NCBI RefSeq assembly: GCF_030272615.1
Contig: NC_081407.1
Span: 437,997,230-438,061,229 of the forward strand
Length of the DNA stretch: 64,000 bases
Source of the DNA: Cryptomeria japonica
Lineage: Eukaryota > Streptophyta > Pinopsida > Cupressales > Cupressaceae
Direction: 5' to 3'
Of the stretch, positions 48,009-58,899 are shown piece after piece. The notes beneath the pieces are model-generated. The model had not been told where the DNA came from. It worked only from the letters and a program-made list of their open reading frames with translations, and searched no databases. A program made the translations under genes and the position numbers. Every line of letters begins with the position of its first letter. Within the stretch, counting starts at the first letter, position 1.

Positions 48009-49923
48009 TGTAATATTCCCACTAATTTTTTTTGGTTTTTGAGCACAACAAATATTACAATGCACCCGTTAAAGTTAGGAAATATAATCCCAATACTACT
48101 GAAAGTAACCCTTCCACTTTCTGATCACCAAGAGCCCAATGTAGGAAGGTGAGAGCATACGGTGATAAGGGGTTCGTTAGCTCACTAATCCGCTGGAAAT
48201 TACAATGCAAATACAATACTGGGCGGCAAGCCAGCCCCTTCCACTTTTCAGCGGGATGAAGAACAAGAACTTGGCGGTAAACCAGCCAAGGTAACAAGAG
48301 CATAACAAAACCAAATCACTCTACCGCTTATGCAGCGGGAGGACTTTTACATAAAACTATCACTCAATGGCATATTTCAGCGGGAGGACAATATCACTCA
48401 ACCACTTGCTCAGTGGGAGGACAAAGCTGAATTACAAGACATGCAGGCGGCTAAGCCATCCTCTTCCACTTGTTCAGCGGGAAATGCAACATATAATGAT
48501 TGGTCAATACTATTGAAGCAATCTTACAAAGATAGAGATGCAAGAGAAGATAGAATTAAGTACATATCTCAAGTATTCAATAACACATTCTCACCACAAA
48601 ACATTACTTGCTGTTCTGAAATCAAAGACAATGAAACGCAGAACCAGCCATCCCAAAAACCACTAAAATGCTCGTAACTCTCTCAAAACTGAATGGAATC
48701 ATGCCAAACCAAATGCAAATGAAGAGTATAACATAAACAATCAGATCAATACCTTGAAACTGCGACTGGAGAGCAACAAATATGATGCACGCAACCCAAG
48801 GCAATTCTGGAAATGGAGTTTTGTTTGAATAGTTCGATTTGCAACTGTAAATTGGAGAGTTCTCCAAATGCCGCACCAATGTAGGAGAATTATTGTCTCT
48901 CCGATACGCTTCCAATGAGCCCTCACCCAAAACGATGCACCCAACACGCAGATAGCTACGAGCAAAATACACTTCCAACCAACACACATCAGCAATACCA
49001 AAAAAAATGCAGCAGCACATAATTCTTCACCAACACACCCAAAAATCACCAAATAGCTCACAACTTCTAACCACAACTAGGAGTGATGTCTCACACTCAA
49101 AATTGGAAAGAAAGATCTAGGAGGTATTCACCCTCGAAGAAGTTTGGAGTCATTTCGACAGCATAACGATATATTTTCTCTGGATACCAAATGAGGAGCC
49201 AGTCACCTGTTTATATAGCTTTTCAAGTCTGGAATTCAAATGAAATTGCTTCCAAATTCTCCTCATTCAAATTGGATTTCATTTCATGTGGTGGACCCAA
49301 GAATGGCGGCCACTTCCCAAGTCCAAAAATTGCGCCTAGGAGGAACCATGATTTTGGCATGATATAACTTTCAAGTATATAAAAAATAAAGTCTCCTTAT
49401 AACCTTCAAATAATTTGCCCAGGAAAGACTTAGGAAAAATATCACTTTTTGCACAATTCCCCATAACATTAATCAGTAATAAAGTAATTAAATAATAACC
49501 TTAGGATAAGAAATAATATTTAATTAAATCGCTTATAACTCTAGTACTAGTTATCAACAAACTCCGGATGAGGCTGAGCAATGAGGATCACTGAATTGTG
49601 TTGGATCAAGACCAAATCCAGGACTGCCAAAAATAGAATGCCTAAATTGACACTTACTAAAAATAGTAAGTCATAAAATAATGCTCCGAAAATCGTGATC
49701 TTCGCAATCAGAGGAAGAGCTTGGCGAGCTTAGCAACTCTGCACCATCCCGACGGCCAAACCCTAAGTTACTAAAAATAGTAAGTTCACAATCCATCCTT
49801 GACAAGCTTGGTTAGAACTCCAAAGAATATGGAAACCCTAATTCACCTTTCCACATACCTACGGGTCTCCGGAATAGGCCAATGGACCACTGAATGCATC
49901 ATTACAAGGAAGGGGGAATTACA
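48009..49923 (-). mobile_element. Solo LTR of the non-autonomous family, 1915 bp, TSD ATAGT
   Basis: It starts TGTAATATTCCC and ends GGGGGAATTACA. ATAGT is at 48004-48008 and at 49924-49928. It aligns along its length with the LTRs at 32388 and 37905 (GTGAGAGCATACGGTG, TTACTAAAAATAGTAAG, ACGGGTCTCCGGAATAGGCC). On the minus strand a TATATAAAC box lies near 49215. The stem-loop repeats are well preserved (48324-48338, 48402-48416). There is no interior, so it is a recombination-derived solo LTR. Confidence 0.93.
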
Positions 49924-49928
49924 ATAGT

Positions 49929-50640
49929 GCAAAAAAATCGCCGAAAAAATGTCAAAGACTTGCTTAAAACTCACATAGGACTTGCCAAGCAAATGTGTGC
50001 TAGGGAAAATACAGGCCAAAAAATGCCTAAACCTAGGAAAAACGCGGGACAAGCCATGACATGAAAACAAATGTGAATTTGTTGCAATTTTTTCCCTTTA
50101 AAACTTCACACATCAACTCAATTCACACATTAAATTTTTCATTTGCCATTGAAGTAAGCAAGGAGCCAAAATCGAGTGCGAGGACCATACCCTCTACCTC
50201 CCATTTTTAAACTAGGGTGGGGAAGAGGAAAATGTAGAAGTTTGTAATGTTTAACATTCCTAGATATTAAATTTATGATGTTGATTTTCAAATAGAAACC
50301 TCATAAATTCATAATAGTAATTAGCTAGTAGCTAGCTATTGTATCCAGTTCAACGATTCGACTTCACATGACGATGCTACCATTTTGTAATCCATATGTA
50401 TTCAAGAGTCAAATTAAATAGAAAACGCTTCCTTTAGACTCATTTGATACATTTTGTAATTGAATTTTGCAAAAAGAATTTGTTTATATAAGAAATTTGA
50501 GTATTTTTTAAGTAGTCAAGTTTATGCCAGTTCCAAAAATTTGGGGTTGCTGAGTACTCTTCAAGTCAAAGTTTGCGAAATATGGTACAAAGTATAGTAG
50601 ACTCCTTATCAATATATTTTTTCTAAAGGGACTTTATGGG
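49929..50640. other. No gene seen; possible 3' flank of the hAT pseudogene
   Basis: AT-rich sequence. No hAT dimerisation motif could be identified here. Confidence 0.4.
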
Positions 50641-53230
50641 TCCTTTTTTCACCTTTCATCATGAAGTGGAAGCACTCTCTCAAGCCTAGCTACATACCAT
50701 TTAGGATCTAGAGCATAGGCTACCATATAAAGCATGGTGTTTTTAGTGTTCAATTGTTTCATTACAATGAGCCTATACTATATTCATAAAATCTCAAGGA
50801 TACCTACTATGAATGAATTGCTTCATTTGTCCAAACATGCTATCAATGTCTCATAAAATTTCTCCAAGGCTAGGAGAGTTTGTATCATCATATCTTATGA
50901 TTTGCACAATAGCTGAGATGAAGAAGCAAACACATCTGCAACTGCAATCAAGTTACAAAAATTAAAATTTCCAAAAATGATTTAAGAATCAAATGCCAAA
51001 TAGTTAATGAAAATTTTTGATAACTTACAAGTTAGAAATATAAACAAATGAACTTTTGAAAAATTTAATAATAAATAAAATTATCAATTCTTTACAGCAT
51101 TGTGGACCATCAATCATTGTCAAGGACCATTTGTTTCACATTTTTTCCTTGAGCCATGCTTGCCTCTGCTCATCCATCCCATTCTGAATCAACCACCATT
51201 AATTATAGAAGCTTTTGTACATCGACCATCCTTTCTATCAAAGTGAAGTAGTTGGCATATCTAGTATCCATGTTCTTGCAGAATTCCTTTGAAAAAGTTT
51301 TGAAGAAAGCAAGTGAGATTTGATGGCTGCAAATGAACATCTATGTCTATCTTTTTGCCACCACTATCTTCATCCAATCTACTTTTCCAGTTTGTTCAAC
51401 ACATGAATGCAACACAGGGTCCAGAAAATGTGATTGTAAGAACCCTCCACTACCAATTGAGCTAATGGGCTGAATCGATCACTACTTGTACAACATTGAA
51501 GGCTCCAACCTTTTCTATGGCATCCTTCAATATCTGAAATTGGAAGTTTGCATTCTTCCTCTTCCTTGAATAACCAATAGCTCTAAGAAAATAAGGGATA
51601 GTTGAACATGTGACAATGATATTGTAATGTCCCCTACCTGACCTATTTCAATATATAAAATTGATTGATATTCTTCAATTAGTTATTATCAAGTGCTTAT
51701 CTAACTTCCTCATTAGATGATTAATTTCATTATTCATAGTTCTTAATATAGCAGACCTTGCTACTACTTCAGTTTTAAGGGAGAAGGGTTTACGTATGTT
51801 ACCAAAGCACTTAGAGACCAACTACAATAGGTTCCCTCAAAGTTTACAAAGCCAAGTCCTTACCTATCTTGGATCTATACCCTCAAGGCTTATGGGTCGC
51901 TGATCCCCACCCTATCTTGGGACTTAACCTATTGCTTGGATTTAGACTGCCCCTCTTTGGAACATTTCATCCCCATCTTCTTAAATACTGACAATAATAA
52001 CATGATTTAGACTATAAGTAAACTAACTTCTCATGTATTATGAATATATATGAAATTAAGTATGACTGTCATACATATTGCAGTTTATAACAATATTATT
52101 ACTAGATTCTGCATTACAACTTTATCAGGCTTCATATACTAAGCATACATATTAAGCACATCCCCATGCATACCACCAAGAACACAAATGTTACTGCCTG
52201 TAACTTGGTAACAATTCTGATCTGATCTGATCAATGGTGATGTCACTAGATGCTTTTGATTCCTTCCCTTTATATCTCTCAATTTGAGGGAGAGGTCACA
52301 CCTCTTCATCATGTATGCCCTTTGGCAAGAGACATACCCTTTCACCATTAGCACCCTTTGAAAGAGTGCAACTCTTCATTATTTCTACCCTTTGAAAGGG
52401 ACACAGCCTTTCATAATCAGATCTGCACTTATTATTTAAATCAGATCTGCACTTATTATTTAAATCAGATCTGCACTTCTCATTTCCAAATTATCCCCCC
52501 TCTCAAATGAGGTTCTCTTCTCCCTTTTATATCTCATTGTCGAGGGAGTCACAACTTTTCCTTTCATGTCTTTTGACTTTTCATTAACTTAATTAATTTT
52601 TAATTAATCATATTTAATCATATAATTTTATATTTTAATTTAATTTTTAATGTTTTAATTTTATTATTATCATTTATTATTAAATTCTATTTCAAAGTGG
52701 GGACATTACAGATATAAATGGGTGGTTGATGTTTAATATTAGTTCACCCATCCATGATGATAAAGAAGCCATCTTTTATCCAGTTTGTCTCATTTTTTCC
52801 ATTGACACACTCACCTTAGAATCATTTCTATCAAGGATGGTGGTGTGTAGCTTATGTTTTCTAAGGAAAACAGATGAGGGACTGACAACAATTACATCTT
52901 TGAACATTTGTTTGAAGTAGTGAGAATGTACAACATGAAATGGTATGGCTCGAGCATAGAAAAATTTGGCAATGGAAGACTCAACCACCTCTTGTGATTG
53001 TGCATTAAACAATTGTACAATAATGATAGCTCTTTCCTTTCCATTGGAGAAGTAAAACCCTCTCCCCTTTGATTCCAAACATCTATGGTTTGGGTAGGAA
53101 ATCATACACTAGGCTACATAGTCTTTGTTGGAATTCCCTTATTTCTTGCCTCCTCGATGTGCAACCTAGTCACCATAGCCTTCTTAGATAGGGTTATTTT
53201 TTCACAACAATTTAGCCTAGTCCATTGATG
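50640..53230 (-). pseudogene. hAT transposase pseudogene (DUF659 type), split by a solo LTR
   Basis: On the minus strand a possible degenerate BED zinc finger lies near 53230-53130. It is followed by AKFFYARAIPFHVVHSHYFK (about 52970-52910) and HKLHTTILDRN. The LTR at 52710-51623 interrupts the frame. To its left the protein resumes with VTCSTIPYFLRAIGYS, then a decayed VGAFNVVQVVIDSA and an HIFWT/CCIHVLN-type block, and then DTRYANYFTLIERM near 51240. Farther on, LYMVAYALDPKWY appears near 50690. An AT-rich stretch at about 51098-50948 is bounded by GT and AG and may be an intron. Many stops and frame changes are present. It is a dead copy of the family whose proteins cut and paste with 8 bp duplications. 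Confidence 0.8.
51623..52710 (-). mobile_element. Solo LTR inserted in the hAT gene, 1088 bp, TSD GATAT
   Basis: TGTAATGTCCCC...GGGGACATTACA with GATAT at 51618-51622 and 52711-52715. On the minus strand a GAGATATAAAAGGG TATA-like region is present. Three near-identical copies of CAGATCTGCACTTATTATTTAAAT occur at about 52419-52480. It matches the fragment at 18159 in the opposite orientation. Confidence 0.93.
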
Positions 53231-53875
53231 CACAAAAGATGAGAACAAACCCTTGTGTAGCTTCCCCTATAGTTTTTAACTTTTTTGGCAAAAATAATTG
53301 CATATTTTACTTTACCCTATTTTTTTTGTCTTTGTCTATGCATGTTGCAAATTGTAAAAAGAGGTTCTTTTGCTATGTTACTGGGTCCAACATCGGGAAT
53401 CCGGATGCGGGTCTAGGTTCAAGCCAAGTCTAGGTCCACTCTTTGTGTGGCTCTAGGTTCACAGCGAGAAAAAGCTATGAGGAGGCCAATGCCCCACGAG
53501 CGGGAAGATACTTTTAATCTAGAATTGTCTTGCTAGGAATTTGATTCCCTGTGCCTTCTTGCTCGAAGTATTCTACTTTCATCCCTCAACCTTCAAGGTG
53601 GAATGAATAGAAACAATGTGGATAGGAAGTATTTGACACACACGCACACGCACTCATATATATATATATAGATATTTAGACGAACTAGATCCCCAAACCC
53701 AAATCAGAACTAGCAGCTTAGTTTTTTGGATTAAATGGGCCTTTTGAATAGTTTTTGAGGAGTTAAAAAGGGCATTCAAAATTTTTATTTGAACTCATAA
53801 GACTTGCAACACTCCCGATCATAGAAGGTTCTTCTATGACTTTGTTGAATTTGAATCTCCACTCGCAGTACCCTC
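53231..53875. other. Intergenic sequence with a microsatellite
   Basis: An (AC)n/(TA)n microsatellite lies at 53637-53672. At about 53710-53830 a weak plus-strand resemblance to a gypsy RT-RNase H linker (FEELKRAFK) is seen in shifting frames. This is too decayed to call. Confidence 0.4.
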
Positions 53876-54304
53876 TGTAATGTCCCCTTTTCCGCTCTAG
53901 TTTGTTTTGGGGACCTGTTGTGACCATTTCACACATCGCCCCATTAGAATGGGGACCCCCTCTTTTTCGCTTTTGTTTTGCTTTTTCTTCTCTCTGCTTT
54001 TAGGGTTTTGAGTGAGTGAGTTGTCTGTCTGGGGTAGGGCTAAACCTCAGGGGTTTCTTTTGGGTGTTATTCAAGCTGAGTCCAGTCAAATTTTGAAAGT
54101 TATTAAGCGTTCTCCCGAAGAATTGAGACGATTGAAGGTAGGCCTTTCAAGGGAGTCAAATAGGTCTTAGGTTAGGTCTAATCAGGGTTTTTAGGGTAAA
54201 ATCCATTTTTGACTAAGTGTTAGCATTTTGAAGGTGAAACTGCGTGTTCTTGCCTAGGTAAGTTTTGATCAAATTTTGGAGGTAAGATGATGCCTGAAAC
54301 AGAG

Positions 54305-56343
54305 AAATCGCTCTTGACCCTTGCTGAGGGCCTAGGGCGAAATTTATCCTAAGTGCAATTTCTCGTTTTTGATGGGCTTGCTAACTGGTTCCTGACCTCG
54401 AAAATGACCTGACTTTGCCTTGTGAAGTGATTGGAGGCTTAAATTTTGAATAGTTTAGCCAGAAAGGGTAAAATCGCTCCTGACCCTTGCTGAAGGTCCA
54501 GAGCGAAAATGTTATTTAAGGCATATTTGTCACTGACTTTTCTAATTTGTTTTGTGCAGGGTCTCCAGGAGGGATGATTGAGCGTGGTTGATGCTTTTGA
54601 AGATTTGAAGGCATGAAAAATGATGAATTTTGAAGGCTGAGGGAAAAATCGCTCCTGACCCTTGCAAAGGGCGCAGGGCGAAATTTTGATTTCCCTCATC
54701 TTGCAGTGAAAAGGGACCAAGTGTTGGGCATGAATGGAAAATGAATCGAAGGAGTTTTGACTTGAAATGATGAAGGATCTTGTTGGAATCATCAAAATCG
54801 CTCCTGACCCTCAGAGAGGGCCCAGGGCGAAAAAAGCTTATTGGAATCATTCCTGGCCCTATTTGGTCGATTTGAGATGTCAAAGGCATGGTGGAGGATG
54901 AAGAGAACATGATAAAGTATCCAGACTCGATTAAAGATGATGAGATGAAGGAGTTTTGCCCAGGAAAGGTAAAATCGCTCCTGACCCTCAGAGAGGGTCC
55001 AAAGCGATTTTCTTTGTGTGTCACATTTTTCGACCTTTCTTGGACATGAATTTTTATTCACAACATGAAACAAGATGACATCTTCCTTCGCAAAGAAATT
55101 TTGAGATGAAAAGTGAAGTATTTTGGTCCAGATAGCAAAAATCGCTCCTGACCCTCAGAGAGGGTCCAGAGAGAAATTTTCAAATGTGTAATTTTCTTGC
55201 AAGGACAAAACGATTTTATGATTGAAATGAATGAGGAAGGGTGTGTTTTGCTCGTTGAAGATAATTTGGAGGGCTAACAAAAGATGGATAAGCTTGAATT
55301 TGCAAAATTGCTCCTGACCCTCAGAGAGGGTCCAGGGCGAAAAATCTAATATTGAGCCTTTCTCTCCAAGTTTGGACAAATCTAAGCCAAGGCATGAGTT
55401 TGGAATAATGTTTAATTTGCCTTGAAGTGAAAAGGGATCGTTAAGAGTAAGGATTTTGAAGGCAATTACAAAAATCGCTCCTGACCCTCAGTGAGGGCCC
55501 AGAGCGATTTTTCATGATCCTCTCCTTTGTTTGTGGAATTAAGACAAAATCTTGCTTGGACGGGAGGGGAACATGATATTCTATGCCTTGAAGGTAATTT
55601 GAAGTTGAAGTGATCAAGAATTTGTGCAAAAAGACTCAAAGTCGCTCCTGACCCTCACTGAAGGCCCAGGGCGAAATTTACAAAACCAACAACTTGCCTT
55701 CAAGATTGCGCTAAGGCAAGGTTGTGCTAAGGTGGAAGGGTCCTCCAAAACGTGATGAACAAGGATTTACCTCCAAAACTTGATGATCCTAGCCTAAATT
55801 GCAAAAGTCGCTCCTGACCCTCACTGGAGGCCCAGAGCGAAAATCTTTGGAGCACCTATTTTGCCTTACAAAGCAAATTAAACATGTATGGAATGGACGA
55901 AGGAGATCATTCCTTACCCCACAAGGAGAATTGACAATTAAAAGATGAAGGATTTTGAGCAAAATTGGGAAAATTGCTCCTGGCCCTTGCTGAGGGTCCA
56001 GGGCGAAATTCCTCCAAAAGACATTTTTGCCTTAAAGATTTTCGATGAATTTACTCAATTGAGCAAGGAAATTGATCTTGGAAATAACGATGAGGGTTCA
56101 ACAATCAAATTTAGGTGGATTATAAGCCTAAAATGGAAAATCGCTCCTGACCCTTGGAGAGGGTCCAGGGCGAAATCTACATTTCCACCTATTTTCCTCA
56201 TGCAGAATATCAAAATTTGAAGTGCATCACCTTAACTGGATATCGATTTACCTTCCAGGAGATTTTGGAGTCAAGATGCGAAGTTTTCAAGGCTAAAATT
56301 GCAAAATCGCTCCTGACCCTCAGAGAGGGTCCAGGGCGAAATC
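54305..56343 (+). repeat. 13-copy array: conserved ~40 bp hairpin every ~167 bp
   Basis: The core has the form AAATCGCTCCTGACCC then TCAGAGAGGGTCCAGGGCGA. The arms CGCTCCTGACCCTC and GAGGGTCCAGGGCG pair with one bulge and one G-T pair. Starts are near 54305, 54470, 54645, 54794, 54970, 55137, 55303, 55470, 55637, 55803, 55970, 56137 and 56303. From the fifth copy on the spacing is 166-167 bp. The sequence between cores is far more divergent than the cores. The period is not a multiple of three. Confidence 0.93.
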
Positions 56344-56687
56344 ATCATGAAATTTCATTAAGCCTTGTTTTAAAAAATTAATATCCTCCAAATTGCATTA
56401 GATCACCAAAATTGCTAATTTTGAGGCATTTGAAAAAATTAAAATTAAATTGGCATTTAATAAAAGACATTTTGGCATTTAATAAATTAATTTTAAGCCT
56501 TAAAAATCGAACTTCTATCTTAGAGGCACTTAAAATTAATTTTTTATTAAATCAAAATTAAATATGGAGCGCTTAAGGTCTTATTTTTATTTATTTTGCC
56601 AAGTCAGCCCCTCCTTTTTGGAATTTTATTTATTTTTTAACCTCTTTTTGCCAAGTCGGCCTAGAGGGAGCAAAGGGGTGAGCGCTC

Positions 56688-56695
56688 TATATATT
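56688..56695 (+). promoter_or_regulatory. TATA box of the large LTR
   Basis: TATATATT in GCGCTCTATATATTGGAGG, about 345 bp after the last hairpin and about 460 bp before the ORF at 57159. Confidence 0.55.
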
Positions 56696-57158
56696 GGAGG
56701 TGTTTGTTCACAATTCAAATCATTCAATCATTGCTTCAAGTGCGAATTTGGAAGGCTGATTAAAGGTGCGAAATCTGGTTTGCTTGGAGCGATTTTCTTT
56801 CAAGTGTTGGAGGCTAGAAGGAGGTGGAGTTGATTCTTGTGAAGGCTAAAGGAGGCGCATTTTATTCAAGGGAGAGCTTTGATCTACATTTTGCCTAGCG
56901 AAATTCACCTATTTTTGCATCATTTCTTAGAATTAGTACTCAAGAGGAGGTATGGCGAAATCATCTTGACACCATTGTTGAAGATTTGAATTTTGAACTT
57001 TGTTTTGAAAATTCTAAGTTTGGCGTAGTTAATTAGGAAATGATAACTCAAGATTTATCATGAAGTTTCCTAATTAAAATCTTAAATCTTCCTTTCTACC
57101 CTATATTTCTATGCTTCAAGATATATTACTAATTATGAAATGTTGTGTAGGTGTCAAG

Positions 57159-57983
57159 ATGGCGACTCCAAAGGCAGGAGCATCTACTAGTCGTCCAGCT
57201 CTCATGAAGGAAGATCAGAAGAACGAAGAATTGGAGACCAGGATTGTGTCCAAATGGAGCAATATCGGAGATACCAACTTGGGAAACTTCAGTGTGAAGA
57301 AGTTTCGAGAGGTCCCCTACATTGGCAAGCCATCACCTGTCGCAAAGAAGATAATTGAAAGTGGCATCATCAAGGCGGCCGGTTTCCCTCCAGCAGTCCA
57401 GTGTCATGAGCTGATGATCGAGTGTGCCCGCCATTATGACTCACAATCGAGATCGATCGTATCCAAGGAAGGAAACACTTTGGCTTACCTTTCAGAGGAG
57501 GCTATAAGTGAGGCTCTCCATCTTCCAGAGCATAAAGATATGATTTACAAAAGTTTAGAAGGAGCCAAGTCAATGTATGAGGATGATCCCGACACTTGCC
57601 TGAATCTCATCAATAAGAATTGGTTGCTCAAAAGTCATCCTCACCTGAGCAAGATTCCCAACACACCACATAGGATCGACTTCCAGGAGGAGTACAGAGA
57701 TTTGATAACTTTGCTCAATCGAGTTACAGGGGCTCCTCAGGCCTTCTACTTCGAAAAGTGGATGTTCTACTTCATCCATCCAAGGAAAAGGAACGATTCA
57801 TTGGGCTAGAATTATTAGCCATTGTCTGGATGTGCAATTGAGAAGGCTAAGACCTACTAAATCATTCCACATGAGCTCATATGTCATATATGCCCTGATC
57901 CGGAGTTTCGAATATGCTGGGCTACCTCACAGAGGAGTGATCGGAAGAGGACCCAGAGAGGTGAGAGTTTGTGACTCTTATGT
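57159..57983 (+). pseudogene. Gag-position ORF of unknown family (N-terminal part), one frameshift
   Basis: The likely start is ATGGCGACTCC (MATPKAGAST). The frame also extends upstream to 57111. It encodes KFREVPYIGKPSPVAKKIIE, VQCHELMIECARHYD, LAYLSEEAISEALHLPEH and NWLLKSHPHLSKIPNTPHR. A four-base tandem duplication (ATCCATCC near 57775) shifts the frame, and the protein resumes as HWARIISHCLDVQLRRL up to the gap at 57984. It has a compact helical character, with no zinc knuckle in the visible part. From its place after the LTR it is probably a gag-like or accessory protein. I recall similar hypothetical proteins in plants but cannot name a family. Confidence 0.6.
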
Positions 57984-58483
57984 NNNNNNNNNNNNNNNNN
58001 NNNNNNNNNNNNNNNNNNNNNNNNNNNNNNNNNNNNNNNNNNNNNNNNNNNNNNNNNNNNNNNNNNNNNNNNNNNNNNNNNNNNNNNNNNNNNNNNNNNN
58101 NNNNNNNNNNNNNNNNNNNNNNNNNNNNNNNNNNNNNNNNNNNNNNNNNNNNNNNNNNNNNNNNNNNNNNNNNNNNNNNNNNNNNNNNNNNNNNNNNNNN
58201 NNNNNNNNNNNNNNNNNNNNNNNNNNNNNNNNNNNNNNNNNNNNNNNNNNNNNNNNNNNNNNNNNNNNNNNNNNNNNNNNNNNNNNNNNNNNNNNNNNNN
58301 NNNNNNNNNNNNNNNNNNNNNNNNNNNNNNNNNNNNNNNNNNNNNNNNNNNNNNNNNNNNNNNNNNNNNNNNNNNNNNNNNNNNNNNNNNNNNNNNNNNN
58401 NNNNNNNNNNNNNNNNNNNNNNNNNNNNNNNNNNNNNNNNNNNNNNNNNNNNNNNNNNNNNNNNNNNNNNNNNNNNNNNNNNN
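57984..58483. other. Assembly gap (500 N)
   Basis: Exactly 500 N. It interrupts the preceding ORF. Confidence 0.99.
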
Positions 58484-58899
58484 CAATAAACTAGGTACAA
58501 AGTTCTAAAAAAATCAAGCGTAGCTAGTGACTCTTGTTACTACAAAGAGAGTTATACTAGAGGGCTACAAGTACTCATTATGAAGCATCTATGTCAAAGT
58601 GTCTTCTAAATCTTTCAACCACATCACTTTCAATGTTGGTCTTTGTTAGGTATCAAATTCTTCTCAATCAAGAAAGACAACATCATTTGCATTTTTTCTC
58701 AACCTTTGGATCAATTTCATCATGATCAACTAGCTATTCATCCTCAACATCACTTGATTTTGTCCATATATAAATTAATTTTAACAATTGAAAATAAAAA
58801 AATATAATGAATACAATTATAACTATGATTTCAAGTATATTAAAACTTCAACCTTGAGCTTTCTTTAGATTTAGGTGGAGGTTGCAGTGAACAAACACC
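58484..58899. other. No gene seen
   Basis: AT-rich; it may hold the extreme 3' end of the hAT copy to the right. Confidence 0.4.

Larger units (their letters stand above)
53876..57156 (+). mobile_element. Very large LTR (about 3.3 kb) with a hairpin array in U3
   Basis: It begins TGTAATGTCCCCTTTTCC. A second LTR-like start, TGTTGTGACCATTTCACAC, follows at 53916. The upstream ~2.8 kb contain 13 hairpin repeats. A TATA box (TATATATT, 56688-56695) precedes about 450 bp of leader. The right end is taken as GTGTCA at 57156, because TGGCGACTCC follows three bases later, which may be a primer-binding site. The end region (TGTTGTGTAGGTGTCA) resembles the end of the insertion at 41820-45884. The partner LTR would lie beyond the 57984 gap and was not found, so the boundaries are inferred. 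Confidence 0.5.

Noticed and set aside
54439-55629. Minus-strand ORFs with repeating SLRVRSDF or LSEGQERF peptides
   Set aside because: The peptides are translations of the hairpin repeat. The 167 bp period shifts frame each unit, so no repeat protein can be encoded.
54305-56343. CRISPR-like look of the hairpin array (conserved palindrome, variable spacers)
   Set aside because: The spacers are 120-130 bp and partly similar to each other, no cas-like genes are present, and the context is a plant LTR with a TATA box.
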